20,170 bases of DNA from NCBI GenBank assembly GCA_963966775.1, contig CAXAAH010000024.1:1-20170 (forward strand). The letters are read 5' to 3'. The notes below the pieces were generated by a model. That model searched no databases. It was not told the DNA's origin and was given only the letters and a program-made list of their open reading frames with translations. A program made the translations under genes and the position numbers. This stretch comes from UBA685 sp002299005 (GTDB lineage: Bacteria; Pseudomonadota; Alphaproteobacteria; Puniceispirillales; Puniceispirillaceae). Position 1 is the stretch's first letter, and every line of letters begins with the position of its first letter. Positions 1 to 7,441 of the stretch are shown here, piece by piece.

Positions 1-1627
1 CTTTGCGAGGCGCGTCTGTCTTTGATTTGGCTTGTGTTTTTTTCTCTTTTGCGGGGCGCTGTGTTTTCGCATTCTGCATGATTAGTTTTTTGTAATCATC
101 CATATCACCATCAAAAGAGGACACCGCCCCCTCACTAACAAGCCACAACCTGTCGGCCACAGATTCGACAAGATGCGTATCGTGGCTCACCAAAATCACA
201 GCCCCTTCATATTCATTTAATGCCAGCACAAGTGCTTCACGGCTCTCAATATCAAGGTGGTTTGTCGGCTCATCCAAAATAAGGATATGCGGCGCATCAA
301 TGGTCGCGATTAGCATAAGCAAGCGCGCTTTTTGGCCACCTGATAATTTTTCAACCGGCATATCAACAATATCATTATTGAAACCAGCCGCCCCAAGGCG
401 TGTGCGCAGATGCTTTTCACCATCATCAGGGCGCAGGCGCATAATATGCTGATAGGCACTATCACCTTCGACCAACTCATCAAGCTGGTGTTGTGCAAAA
501 AATCCGACACGCAATTTACTTGATTTATTATAGTCGCCATCCATCAAGGGCAGGCGGTCTGCGATTAATTTTGACAGCGTGGATTTGCCCTCGCCATTGG
601 CGCCAAGCAAGGCGATGCGGTCATCACTATCAAGGCGCAAATTCAAGCGCGATAATACAGGCTTGCCACCATAGCCAACCTGTCCTTTGTCAATCACCAC
701 AAGGGGCGGGCGCAAAGCGGCAGGGGTTGGAAAGCGAAACCCTGCGACGGCATTCTCTGACAAAGCGGCAATTGGTTGCATTTTTTCGAGCTGTTTTAGG
801 CGCGATTGTGCTTGGCGCGCTTTTGATGCTTTGGCTCTGAAGCGGTCAACAAAGCTCTGAATATGGGCACGCTGGGCATCTTGTTTGCGTTTGAGCGATT
901 GTTGCTGTTCTAATTTAGCGCGGCGTTCTGCGTCAAACTGGTCATAAGAGCCTGTATAATAGGTCAAATCATGGTCAGATAAATGCAATATGCCTGTGAC
1001 AGATTTATTCAATAATTCTCTGTCATGCGAGATAATCAAAGAGGTCTTTTGATATTTCGCCAAGAATTGCTCAAGCCAATAAGCGCCTTCTAGATCAAGA
1101 TAGTTTGTCGGCTCATCCAGCAATAATAGGTCTGGCTGTGAAAATAGAACCGCCGCGAGCGCAACACGCATGCGCCAGCCACCTGAATAATCATGGCAGG
1201 GACGTTGTTGCGCTTCAAAGTCAAAGCCAAGGCCTGCCAAAATAGAGGAGGCGCGCGCTTCGGCGGAATAGGCGTCAATGTCACCTAGACGCTGATAAAT
1301 CTCGGCAATGCGATTGGCATCACTGGCAGTCTCAGCCTCTTCAAGCAAGGCGGCACGTTCAACATCTGCTGCCAAGACGGTATCAAGCAGGCTATCGCTT
1401 GTCGCGGGCGCTTCTTGTTCCACACCGCCAATGCGAAAATAGCTAGGCACCTCGATGGAGCCGCCATCCAAGGCTAAATCGCCTTTGATCAATTTGAATA
1501 AGGTTGTTTTACCCGTGCCGTTGCGGCCCACAATACCGACCTTATGGCCTGTTGGAATCGTCGCAGAGGCGTTTTCGAATAATGGCTTGCCTTCAATGGC
1601 AAAAGATAATTTTGATATAGCTAGCAT
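1..1627 (-). CDS. ABC-F family ATPase (Uup/YheS-like), 3' end cut by window edge
   Basis: The frame stays open from an ATG at 1627 to the window edge, giving 542 residues without a stop. It has two ABC nucleotide-binding domains in one chain and no membrane segments. Domain 1 has Walker A GRNGTGKT (about residues 34-41), signature YSGGW (about 146) and Walker B LLLLDEPTNYLD (about 170). Domain 2 has GANGEGKST (about 342), LSGGQKAR (about 425) and LILILDEPTNHLD (about 445). A charged linker rich in Q, K and R lies between them, and a Lys-rich tail begins around residue 510. This is the ABC-F layout: soluble proteins that act on the ribosome rather than as transporters. The long tail resembles YheS/Uup types, but the exact subfamily is uncertain. 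No good Shine-Dalgarno precedes the ATG. It is divergent from slyX. Confidence 0.93.
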   Translation of the reverse strand, partial: MLAISKLSFAIEGKPLFENASATIPTGHKVGIVGRNGTGKTTLFKLIKGDLALDGGSIEVPSYFRIGGVEQEAPATSDSLLDTVLAADVERAALLEEAETASDANRIAEIYQRLGDIDAYSAEARASSILAGLGFDFEAQQRPCHDYSGGWRMRVALAAVLFSQPDLLLLDEPTNYLDLEGAYWLEQFLAKYQKTSLIISHDRELLNKSVTGILHLSDHDLTYYTGSYDQFDAERRAKLEQQQSLKRKQDAQRAHIQSFVDRFRAKASKARQAQSRLKQLEKMQPIAALSENAVAGFRFPTPAALRPPLVVIDKGQVGYGGKPVLSRLNLRLDSDDRIALLGANGEGKSTLSKLIADRLPLMDGDYNKSSKLRVGFFAQHQLDELVEGDSAYQHIMRLRPDDGEKHLRTRLGAAGFNNDIVDMPVEKLSGGQKARLLMLIATIDAPHILILDEPTNHLDIESREALVLALNEYEGAVILVSHDTHLVESVADRLWLVSEGAVSSFDGDMDDYKKLIMQNAKTQRPAKEKKTQAKSKTDAPRK

Positions 1628-1650
1628 GATGGGTTGAACAGATGGCGGTT

Positions 1651-1668
1651 ATTGACCTCATTGTCAAT
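1651..1668. promoter_or_regulatory. Short inverted repeat between divergent ABC-F gene and slyX
   Basis: ATTGAC and GTCAAT form a perfect 6-bp inverted repeat with a 6-nt spacer. Its right arm includes a TTGACA-like hexamer on the minus strand (1667 down to 1662), which could be a -35 box for the ABC-F gene, although no convincing -10 box follows at the proper distance. The role as a promoter or operator is inferred. Confidence 0.25.
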
Positions 1669-1754
1669 CCTTAGCTGTGACAATGCTTGCCGCTAATGAC
1701 CTTCTTTTGAAGTTAACTTGTCATGGCAAAGCGGCTTGTGATAGGTACATCTCT

Positions 1755-1961
1755 ATGGAAAAAGATATTCAAACATTGCAAGAACAGATGGCTTTTTTGC
1801 AAAAAGAAGTCACGCAGTTAAGTGATGAGCTCTATGCCCAGCAAAAGGAGATGGCGGCTTTGCGGCTTGAATTGCTGAAGCTTCAGCAAAAATGGCAAGC
1901 GGCCCAAGGTGATAGCGGTATTCTAAATCCTGCCGAAGATACGCCGCCCCCGCATTATTAA
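1755..1961 (+). CDS. slyX: SlyX family protein
   Basis: This is a 68-residue protein made almost entirely of a coiled coil: heptad-like Leu, Gln and Glu from residue 3 to about 52. It ends in the EDTPPPHY tail, and SlyX proteins end in the same TPPPHY. SlyX is a small conserved protein of unknown biochemical role; the name comes from the slyD region of E. coli. The frame is open upstream to 1677, but the ATG at 1755 gives the normal family length and starts directly in the helix, so I prefer it. The Shine-Dalgarno is weak. It stands alone, divergent from the ABC-F gene and 183 nt before the cold-shock gene. Confidence 0.88.
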   Translation: MEKDIQTLQEQMAFLQKEVTQLSDELYAQQKEMAALRLELLKLQQKWQAAQGDSGILNPAEDTPPPHY

Positions 1962-2056
1962 ATTTGGCTTGTGTCATAAATTGCTGGCGCGATTTTTTTA
2001 CTAAAAAGTGCAAATAATCATAGCTTTTTAAGCTTAATCATGAGATGTATCCCTCA

Positions 2057-2085
2057 GTGCGTCCTCGCACAGATTAAAATATGCT
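2057..2085 (+). promoter_or_regulatory. Candidate promoter region of cold-shock gene
   Basis: A TATGCT hexamer (2080-2085) lies 59 nt upstream of the cold-shock start and is a plausible -10 box. The -35 position falls in a small inverted repeat, GTGCG-TCCT-CGCAC (2057-2070), with no TTGACA-like element. The resulting leader of about 50 nt would contain the hairpin at 2112-2135. This is inference from consensus matching only. Confidence 0.3.
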
Positions 2086-2111
2086 AGACAATTTAGTTCT
2101 TTTTGAAAGGA

Positions 2112-2138
2112 CAAAGTTGTTCAGTAACAACTTTGGAG
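2112..2138 (+). promoter_or_regulatory. Leader hairpin abutting the cold-shock Shine-Dalgarno
   Basis: A perfect 10-bp stem (2112-2121 with 2126-2135) closes a CAGT tetraloop. The last paired base is the first G of the GGAG Shine-Dalgarno (2135-2138), which lies 6 nt before the ATG at 2145. No T-run follows, so it is not a terminator. Its position suggests control of translation or mRNA stability, as known for cold-shock mRNA leaders in general; that role is inferred. Confidence 0.6.
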
Positions 2139-2144
2139 ATCAAA

Positions 2145-2351
2145 ATGAGCACAGGTACAGTCAAATGGTTTAACGCCACTAAGGGCTATGGTTTTATCGC
2201 ACCCGAAGACGGGTCAGGCGATGTTTTCGTCCATATCTCAGCTGTTCAAAATTCAGGTATGACAGGCTTGCAAGAAGACCAGAAGGTTTCTTATGAGCTT
2301 GAAACAGGTAAAAACGGCAAGACATCAGCTGTTAACCTTAAGAGCGAGTAG
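2145..2351 (+). CDS. Cold-shock domain protein (CspA family)
   Basis: This is a 68-residue single cold-shock domain (OB fold) that binds single-stranded RNA or DNA and acts as an RNA chaperone. RNP1 is seen as KGYGFI (about residues 14-19) and RNP2 as VFVHISA (about 29-35), after the usual TGTVKWFN opening. Length and motifs are typical of CspA. The frame is open upstream to 2103, but the GGAG at 2135-2138 fixes the start at 2145. The extra upstream codons are the hairpin leader and do not look like protein. It is transcribed alone and ends at the terminator at 2374-2413. Which csp paralogue it is cannot be told from sequence, and cold induction is not implied by the family alone. Confidence 0.96.
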   Translation: MSTGTVKWFNATKGYGFIAPEDGSGDVFVHISAVQNSGMTGLQEDQKVSYELETGKNGKTSAVNLKSE

Positions 2352-2373
2352 TCGCCCACCTGTCAAATAAGAC

Positions 2374-2413
2374 AAAAAAAGGCCCCTTCCATTATTAGGA
2401 AGGGGCCTTTTTT
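2374..2413. terminator. Bidirectional intrinsic terminator
   Basis: A 10-bp GC-rich stem (2381-2390 with 2398-2407) has a 7-nt ATTATTA loop. An A7 run precedes it and a T6 run follows, so it works as a Rho-independent terminator on both strands. It sits between the convergent cold-shock and SulP genes, 22 nt after one stop and 18 nt from the other. Confidence 0.93.
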
Positions 2414-2431
2414 ATTGCCTATAATTTACCC

Positions 2432-4045
2432 CTATAATTTACCGGTAGTGACACGGTAATCAACGGCAACCTCATAGGTTGGGTCATCGTCTGAATCAAT
2501 CATTAGCTGGCCAGACTTCAATAGCAACGCATGACAATCTCTTGTCAGATGGCGCAGCATAACACGCTTGCCCAGCGCATGATATTTGGCCGCGATATCT
2601 TCGATGGCTTGCAGGGCTGATTGGTCAACCACGCGTGAGTTGGCAAAATCGATAATCACTGTTTCAGGATCATCATCAAAATGGAATAGCTCCATGAATG
2701 AGGTGATTGACCCAAAGAAAAGTGGGCCTTTAATCTCATAGACCAAAGCACCTTTTTCGCGCACTGACGGGCGGGTTGAGGCATTAATACGCTTCGCCGC
2801 ATTCCAAGCATAAACAAGCGCTGACATAATCACACCAACCACCACAGCGATCGCCAAATCCTGCCAGACTGTTACGACGGTCACAATCACAGTCACAAGC
2901 GCATCAGAGCGTGGCACCCGTGCCATTGTGCGCAATGAGTTCCAGGCAAATGTGCCGATGACCACCATAAACATCACACCTGTTAGCGCGGCAATGGGAA
3001 TAAGCTCAATATAAGAGGCGGCAAAGATGATGTAAGATAACAGGAACAAAGCCGCTGAGATGCCCGCAATACGAGAGCGGCCGCCTGATTTCACATTAAT
3101 CATCGATTGGCCAATCATCGCACAACCACCCATGCCCGCAAAAAAGCCTGTGACAAGGTTTGAGGCGCCTTGGGCCACACATTCTTGTGATGCGCCGCCA
3201 CGCTGTTCTGTCATATCGCCCACAAGGTTTAAGGTCAGAAGACTTTCAATCAAGCCAATCGCCGCAAGGATAACGGCGTAGGGCAGGATGATTTGCAAGG
3301 TCTCTAAATTCAAAGGCACCATCGGGATATGGAATGAGGGCAAGCCGCCCGCAAGAGAGGCCAAATCGCCGACGCGTGGCACATCAAGATCAAGACCAAG
3401 CACAAAGATGGTCACAAGACCGATAGCCATCAAAGGCGCGGGGATGATTTTGGTAATGCGCGGTGTCACCCAAATAATGAACATCGTGGCCACCACAAGC
3501 GCCAAGGTCAAATAGAGCTGGTTGCCCATCAGCCATGCGCTGGCCCCTGTATCATCGGCTGTTTTGAACTGTTCTAATTGGGCAAGGCCAATCACAATCG
3601 CAAGACCATTTACAAAGCCAAGCATCACCGGGTGAGGGACCATGCGAATAAACTTACCCCAACGCAAGACACCGGCCAAAATCTGTAAAATACCCATCAG
3701 GACGACGGTCGCAAAGAGATATTCTGCGCCATGCACGGCAACAAGCGAGACCATCACAACCGCCAGAGCGCCTGTTGCGCCTGAAATCATGCCAGGTCGT
3801 CCACCGACAAGCGCGGTGATAAGGCCGACGATAAAAGCGGCATAAAGACCCGCAAGAGGCGCAAGCCCTGCGACAAACGCAAAAGCCACCGCCTCTGGTA
3901 CAAGCGCCAATGAGACCGTAAAGCCTGAGAGTAAATCAATGCTTGTTTGACGAGATGTTAAGGCCGGTTGACCAGCAGAGCTGACAGAATTGCCAAACAG
4001 ATAGCGGTTCATTTTATCTTGAAGACTAGACACTTTATTGCTCAC
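2432..4045 (-). CDS. SulP family anion transporter with STAS domain
   Basis: This 537-residue protein has a long hydrophobic N-terminal part (about residues 35-420, many membrane segments) and a soluble C-terminal STAS domain (about 430-530). The opening after residue 33, DLLSGFTVSLALVPEAVAFA, is the conserved SulP start. The STAS part contains the VIIDF strand followed by VVDQSAL, matching the D-x-S loop of anti-sigma-antagonist-like domains. SulP members move sulfate, bicarbonate, dicarboxylates or other anions, often with Na+ or H+; the substrate cannot be decided here. The start is GTG at 4045 with no evident Shine-Dalgarno. An ATG at residue 12 (4012) is an alternative. It is monocistronic: convergent with the cold-shock gene, divergent from the ACT gene, with a hairpin just upstream. 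Confidence 0.93.
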   Translation of the reverse strand: MSNKVSSLQDKMNRYLFGNSVSSAGQPALTSRQTSIDLLSGFTVSLALVPEAVAFAFVAGLAPLAGLYAAFIVGLITALVGGRPGMISGATGALAVVMVSLVAVHGAEYLFATVVLMGILQILAGVLRWGKFIRMVPHPVMLGFVNGLAIVIGLAQLEQFKTADDTGASAWLMGNQLYLTLALVVATMFIIWVTPRITKIIPAPLMAIGLVTIFVLGLDLDVPRVGDLASLAGGLPSFHIPMVPLNLETLQIILPYAVILAAIGLIESLLTLNLVGDMTEQRGGASQECVAQGASNLVTGFFAGMGGCAMIGQSMINVKSGGRSRIAGISAALFLLSYIIFAASYIELIPIAALTGVMFMVVIGTFAWNSLRTMARVPRSDALVTVIVTVVTVWQDLAIAVVVGVIMSALVYAWNAAKRINASTRPSVREKGALVYEIKGPLFFGSITSFMELFHFDDDPETVIIDFANSRVVDQSALQAIEDIAAKYHALGKRVMLRHLTRDCHALLLKSGQLMIDSDDDPTYEVAVDYRVTTGKL

Positions 4046-4061
4046 TTTATCAAAGATAGGA

Positions 4062-4088
4062 GGCCATCAGATTGTTTGTCTGATGGCC
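4062..4088. repeat. Hairpin in the sulP / ACT-gene divergent region
   Basis: A perfect 10-bp inverted repeat (4062-4071 with 4079-4088) has a 7-nt loop. It lies 17 nt upstream of the sulP GTG. There is no T-run in either direction, so it is more likely an operator or a structured 5' leader than a terminator. Confidence 0.5.
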
Positions 4089-4214
4089 GTAAAATATGGG
4101 GCAGTTATATAGAATCGCGCTGTAAAAGCTATCTCTTATGCAAAAAAATGGTAAAACAAGCGATAAATAGGACGCATAAACGCATCATATCATAAATTTA
4201 TCAGGAGCGTGTCA

Positions 4215-4610
4215 ATGAGCGGCGAGAGTGACTTGCAGACATTATTATCATCTTTGCAGATAGCGATATCTGATGAGGTGTTTGTCTTCGCGACCATAGT
4301 GAGCGGCACTTATCCAGAGACACTTCGCCCGCAAATGATGTTTCGTGAGGCAGAAGGGCTGACGCTGATCATAGAAGAGGCAGAGGCCAAAGCGCATGGG
4401 CTGGCTTATGAATTTGCGTCTCGGATGATCACGCTCAATGTGCATTCCTCGCTAGAGGCGGTCGGCTTTATGGCGCATATCTCAGCTAAGTTGGCTGATG
4501 CTGGCATTCCCGTGAACCCGGTGGCTGGCTTTTATCATGACCATTTGTTTGTCCCCGCCGATAGGCTGGCAGAGGCAAAGGCTATCTTGTCGCAAATCGC
4601 CTCTGACTGA
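4215..4610 (+). CDS. ACT-domain protein (COG3602 / DUF2241-like)
   Basis: This 131-residue soluble protein resembles the small family of stand-alone ACT-like proteins annotated as ACT_3/DUF2241. It appears to hold two ACT-like halves: an N-terminal part with VFVFATI and TLRPQMMFREAEGLTLII, and a C-terminal part with ITLNVHSSLEAVGFMAHISAKLADAGIPVNPVAGFYHDHLFV, which is typical of the family. ACT domains usually bind amino acids and regulate enzymes, but for this family no ligand is established that I know of. An in-frame GTG lies at 4209, but the AGGAG at 4203-4207 is only 1 nt from it and 7 nt from the ATG at 4215, so I choose the ATG. The gene is followed after 109 nt by the ABC transporter operon and may be transcribed separately. 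Confidence 0.85.
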   Translation: MSGESDLQTLLSSLQIAISDEVFVFATIVSGTYPETLRPQMMFREAEGLTLIIEEAEAKAHGLAYEFASRMITLNVHSSLEAVGFMAHISAKLADAGIPVNPVAGFYHDHLFVPADRLAEAKAILSQIASD

Positions 4611-4719
4611 TTTTACCAAGAATGAGGGACATATCTAATAGACTTCACGGCCAAAGAACGTAATAATCAGCCCCAAATTAAGACCGTCTTCGGGGTATGG
4701 GATAAGGGTTTTAAATCAG

Positions 4720-6267
4720 ATGAGTGTTACGCCGCTTTTTGAAGCTAAATCAGTCACAAAACATTTTGGCGACTTCACGGCCAATGATCAGGTGGATTTC
4801 GCCATAGGAGCTGGTGAAATCCATGCTTTGCTTGGGGAAAATGGCGCGGGTAAATCGACCTTTGTGAAGATGGTTTACGGCGTTCTGCAACCTGATGAGG
4901 GCGCGTTTTATTTTCAAGGAAACAAGGTGTCTATCTCTGGCCCGCAAGCGGCACGCCAGATGGGAATCGGGATGGTGTTTCAGCATTTTTCTCAATTCGA
5001 AGCGCTGACAGTGGCCGAAAACATCCAATTGGCGATGGATGGCTCAGAGACATTAGAGAGCCTGTCACAGCGTATTGAGGTGCTTTCGCGCTCTTATGGT
5101 ATCCCAATCGCGGCTGATAAGTTAGTCGCCGATTTGTCTGTTGGCGAGCAACAGCGTGTGGAGATTTTGCGCTGTCTTTTGCAAAGCCCGAAATTGCTGA
5201 TTATGGATGAGCCAACATCTGTTCTAACGCCGCAAGAGACAGAGCAGCTGTTTACGGTCATAAGACAGCTGGCAAGCGAAGGATGTGCGATTTTGTTCAT
5301 CTCTCATAAGCTTGATGAGATTAAAGCATTATGTGAGGGCGCAACGATTTTGCGTGGCGGCAAAAAAATCGCCACTGTGAAAAGCAAAGATCACTCACAA
5401 CATGCGATCGCAGAAATGATGGTCGGCAGCTCTATTTCTGAAATCAAACGCCAAGCGCAAGCCATTGGTGAAAGCTGTCTGTTTGAAGCCAAAGCCCTTT
5501 CGCGCGCCGCAGATGGGCCGTTTGATGTGGCTTTGTCGGATATTGATTTTGCGCTCTATGAGGGGCAAATATTAGGCATTGCGGGCGTTTCAGGTAATGG
5601 CCAAGATGAATTGATGGGCGCGCTAACAGGGGAATGGCGCAATGAGAAATCTATCGGGCTATTGGCGATAAAGGGCGAAGATGTCCGAAGCCTTTCGCCT
5701 GAGGCAAGACGCCAGAAGAATATTGGCTTTATTCCCGAAGACCGCAATGGCCATGCGGCCGTGCCGTCGATGCGCTTGTCTGAAAATACCTTGATGACAT
5801 CTCACTCATCCAACGATGTGGGGCGCCGTGGCTTTATTGATGAGAGCGCTTTGCACGAAAAGACCGGACAAATTATCGCTGATTATGATGTCCGCACGCC
5901 AGAGACGAACCCGCTTGCCTCGTCTCTATCGGGGGGTAATCTGCAAAAATTCGTTGTCGGGCGTGAAATTGCGCGCCAGCCGAAAGTGCTGATTGTCAGC
6001 CAGCCAACTTGGGGCGTTGATATTGGCGCCGCACAGCTTATCCGCTCAGCCCTATTATCATTGGCACAGCAAGGGTCTGCTATCTTTTTGATCTCGCAAG
6101 ATTTAGAAGAGATTTTTGCTATCTCAAGTCATATTGCCGTCTTGCATGACGGGCATTTGTCGCCGACATATCCGCTTGAAGAGATGACGCCAGAGAAGGT
6201 TGGTTTGCTGATGGGCGGCAAGGCGCTAGATGATGAGCCGGTGATGGAACAAGGAGCGCGCTCATGA
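4720..6267 (+). CDS. Nucleoside/BMP-type ABC importer, double-domain ATPase
   Basis: This 515-residue protein has two ABC ATPase domains in tandem, as in RbsA/YufO-type importers. Domain 1 is complete: Walker A GENGAGKST (residues 39-47), signature LSVGEQQR and Walker B LLIMDEPTSVL. Domain 2 has a degenerate Walker A (GVSGNGQDEL), signature LSGGNLQKF and a Walker B where Gln replaces Glu (VLIVSQPTWGVDIGA). The second-site degeneracy is normal in this family, so only domain 1 is likely to hydrolyse ATP. It powers uptake by the two downstream permeases. The ATG at 4720 is preceded by AAGGG (4704-4708) with a long spacing. Its stop overlaps the next start by ATGA, which indicates translational coupling. 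Confidence 0.95.
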   Translation: MSVTPLFEAKSVTKHFGDFTANDQVDFAIGAGEIHALLGENGAGKSTFVKMVYGVLQPDEGAFYFQGNKVSISGPQAARQMGIGMVFQHFSQFEALTVAENIQLAMDGSETLESLSQRIEVLSRSYGIPIAADKLVADLSVGEQQRVEILRCLLQSPKLLIMDEPTSVLTPQETEQLFTVIRQLASEGCAILFISHKLDEIKALCEGATILRGGKKIATVKSKDHSQHAIAEMMVGSSISEIKRQAQAIGESCLFEAKALSRAADGPFDVALSDIDFALYEGQILGIAGVSGNGQDELMGALTGEWRNEKSIGLLAIKGEDVRSLSPEARRQKNIGFIPEDRNGHAAVPSMRLSENTLMTSHSSNDVGRRGFIDESALHEKTGQIIADYDVRTPETNPLASSLSGGNLQKFVVGREIARQPKVLIVSQPTWGVDIGAAQLIRSALLSLAQQGSAIFLISQDLEEIFAISSHIAVLHDGHLSPTYPLEEMTPEKVGLLMGGKALDDEPVMEQGARS

Positions 6268-7346
6268 TTATGCTTGAGAAAAGAACTTCAGTGCCGACAT
6301 GGTTGCGCGCGCTGACACCTTTATTTGCGATTGGCATCACCGTGATAATGGGCGGTCTTATCTTTGCGCTATTGGGCTATGATGCGCTAAAGGCTTTGTC
6401 GGTTTTCTTCTTATCCCCGTTATCACGCGGTGACCAGATAGCTGATTTATTTGTCAAAGCCTGTCCATTGATCATCATTGGCACAGGGCTTGTCTTTTGT
6501 TACCGCGCCAATATTTGGAATATCGGTGCTGAGGGCCAGCTTGTGCTTGGCGCTCTTGGGGCAGGGTGGGTTGCCTTGTCTTTTCCTGATGCGACCAGCT
6601 ATTCACTTTTGATTCCGATGGCATTGGCGGCGATGGCGGCAGGCGCGTTATGGGCGCTTATTCCGGCGATTTTACGTGTGCGCTTTTCGACCAATGAGAT
6701 TTTGGTCTCGCTGATGCTAACTTATGTTGCCAGTCTTTTGATTGATTGGCTGGTGCGCGGGCCATGGCGTGACCCGATGTCGTTTGGGTTTCCGTTAACG
6801 CCTCTTTACGCAGATGCCGCGCTTATCCCGCCGATTATTTTGCCGGGCATTGGGCGCATGGGACAGCTTCATTGGGGGGTGCCTTTCGCGCTTATCATTG
6901 CGGTTATTGCTGGGATAATCATGCGCCGCACGATGGCAGGTTATCAGGTGCGGTTGTTTGGTGAAGCCCCGCGCGCGGCAAAATTTGCTGGTTTCTCGCC
7001 GAGCCGTGTCACAATTTCTGTGATGATGGTCTCAGGCGCCTTAGCAGGTCTTGCAGGGGCGGTTGAAGTCTCAGCCAATATTGGCCAATTGCAGCCAAAT
7101 ATCTCATTCGGCTTTGGCTTCACCGCGATTATCGTTGCTTTCTTGGCGCGTTTGAACCCGATGGCCGTGATTGCGGCAGGTCTGGTTGTTGCCTTGGCCG
7201 AATTGGGCGGCGATGCGGCACAGATTTCGATGGGCGTGCCAAAAGTGGTGACCGGCCTGTTTAAGGGCTTGTTGTTGTTCATGTTGCTAGCAGGCGAGAC
7301 ATGGACCAACTTCAAAATCACATTTACGGGCAAAAAGAATAGCTAG
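6264..7346 (+). CDS. Nucleoside-type ABC importer permease 1 (YufP-like)
   Basis: This 360-residue integral membrane protein belongs to the BPD_transp_2 permease group used by ribose and nucleoside importers. Hydrophobic segments run through nearly the whole chain. The central stretch with YRANIWNIGAEGQLVLGA (about residues 78-95) is the conserved feature of the YufP/COG4603 type, and RFSTNEILVSLMLTYVA follows about 60 residues later. It should form a heterodimeric channel with the second permease. Its ATG overlaps the ATPase stop by 4 nt. A Lys/Asn-rich tail ends the protein. Substrate is inferred from family and neighbours as a purine nucleoside or base. Confidence 0.94.
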   Translation: MIMLEKRTSVPTWLRALTPLFAIGITVIMGGLIFALLGYDALKALSVFFLSPLSRGDQIADLFVKACPLIIIGTGLVFCYRANIWNIGAEGQLVLGALGAGWVALSFPDATSYSLLIPMALAAMAAGALWALIPAILRVRFSTNEILVSLMLTYVASLLIDWLVRGPWRDPMSFGFPLTPLYADAALIPPIILPGIGRMGQLHWGVPFALIIAVIAGIIMRRTMAGYQVRLFGEAPRAAKFAGFSPSRVTISVMMVSGALAGLAGAVEVSANIGQLQPNISFGFGFTAIIVAFLARLNPMAVIAAGLVVALAELGGDAAQISMGVPKVVTGLFKGLLLFMLLAGETWTNFKITFTGKKNS

Positions 7347-7441
7347 GTTTGATGAAGGTAATGGACGCAATGCTGCATAAAAATATGGCAAACACAAAAT
7401 TTGCGTTTTTAAATCGCGTCAAAATAAGATAGGAATTGTTC

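Noticed and set aside
493..840. A 115-codon plus-strand frame inside the ABC-F region
   Set aside because: It lies antisense to the clear second ATPase domain of the ABC-F gene and has no recognisable family or ribosome site.
3060..3845. Several plus-strand frames opposite sulP
   Set aside because: All are antisense to the SulP membrane domain and resemble no family.
4192..4201. ATAAATTTAT palindrome just before the ACT gene ribosome site
   Set aside because: A 10-nt AT-only palindrome is easily found by chance in an AT-rich spacer, with no second copy to support an operator.
4209..4214. GTG start for the ACT protein
   Set aside because: Only 1 nt separates it from the AGGAG ribosome site, whereas the ATG at 4215 has 7 nt.
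6944..7333. A 129-codon minus-strand frame opposite permease 1
   Set aside because: Antisense to a conserved membrane protein; composition (Ala, Pro, Thr, Lys) is typical of a shadow.
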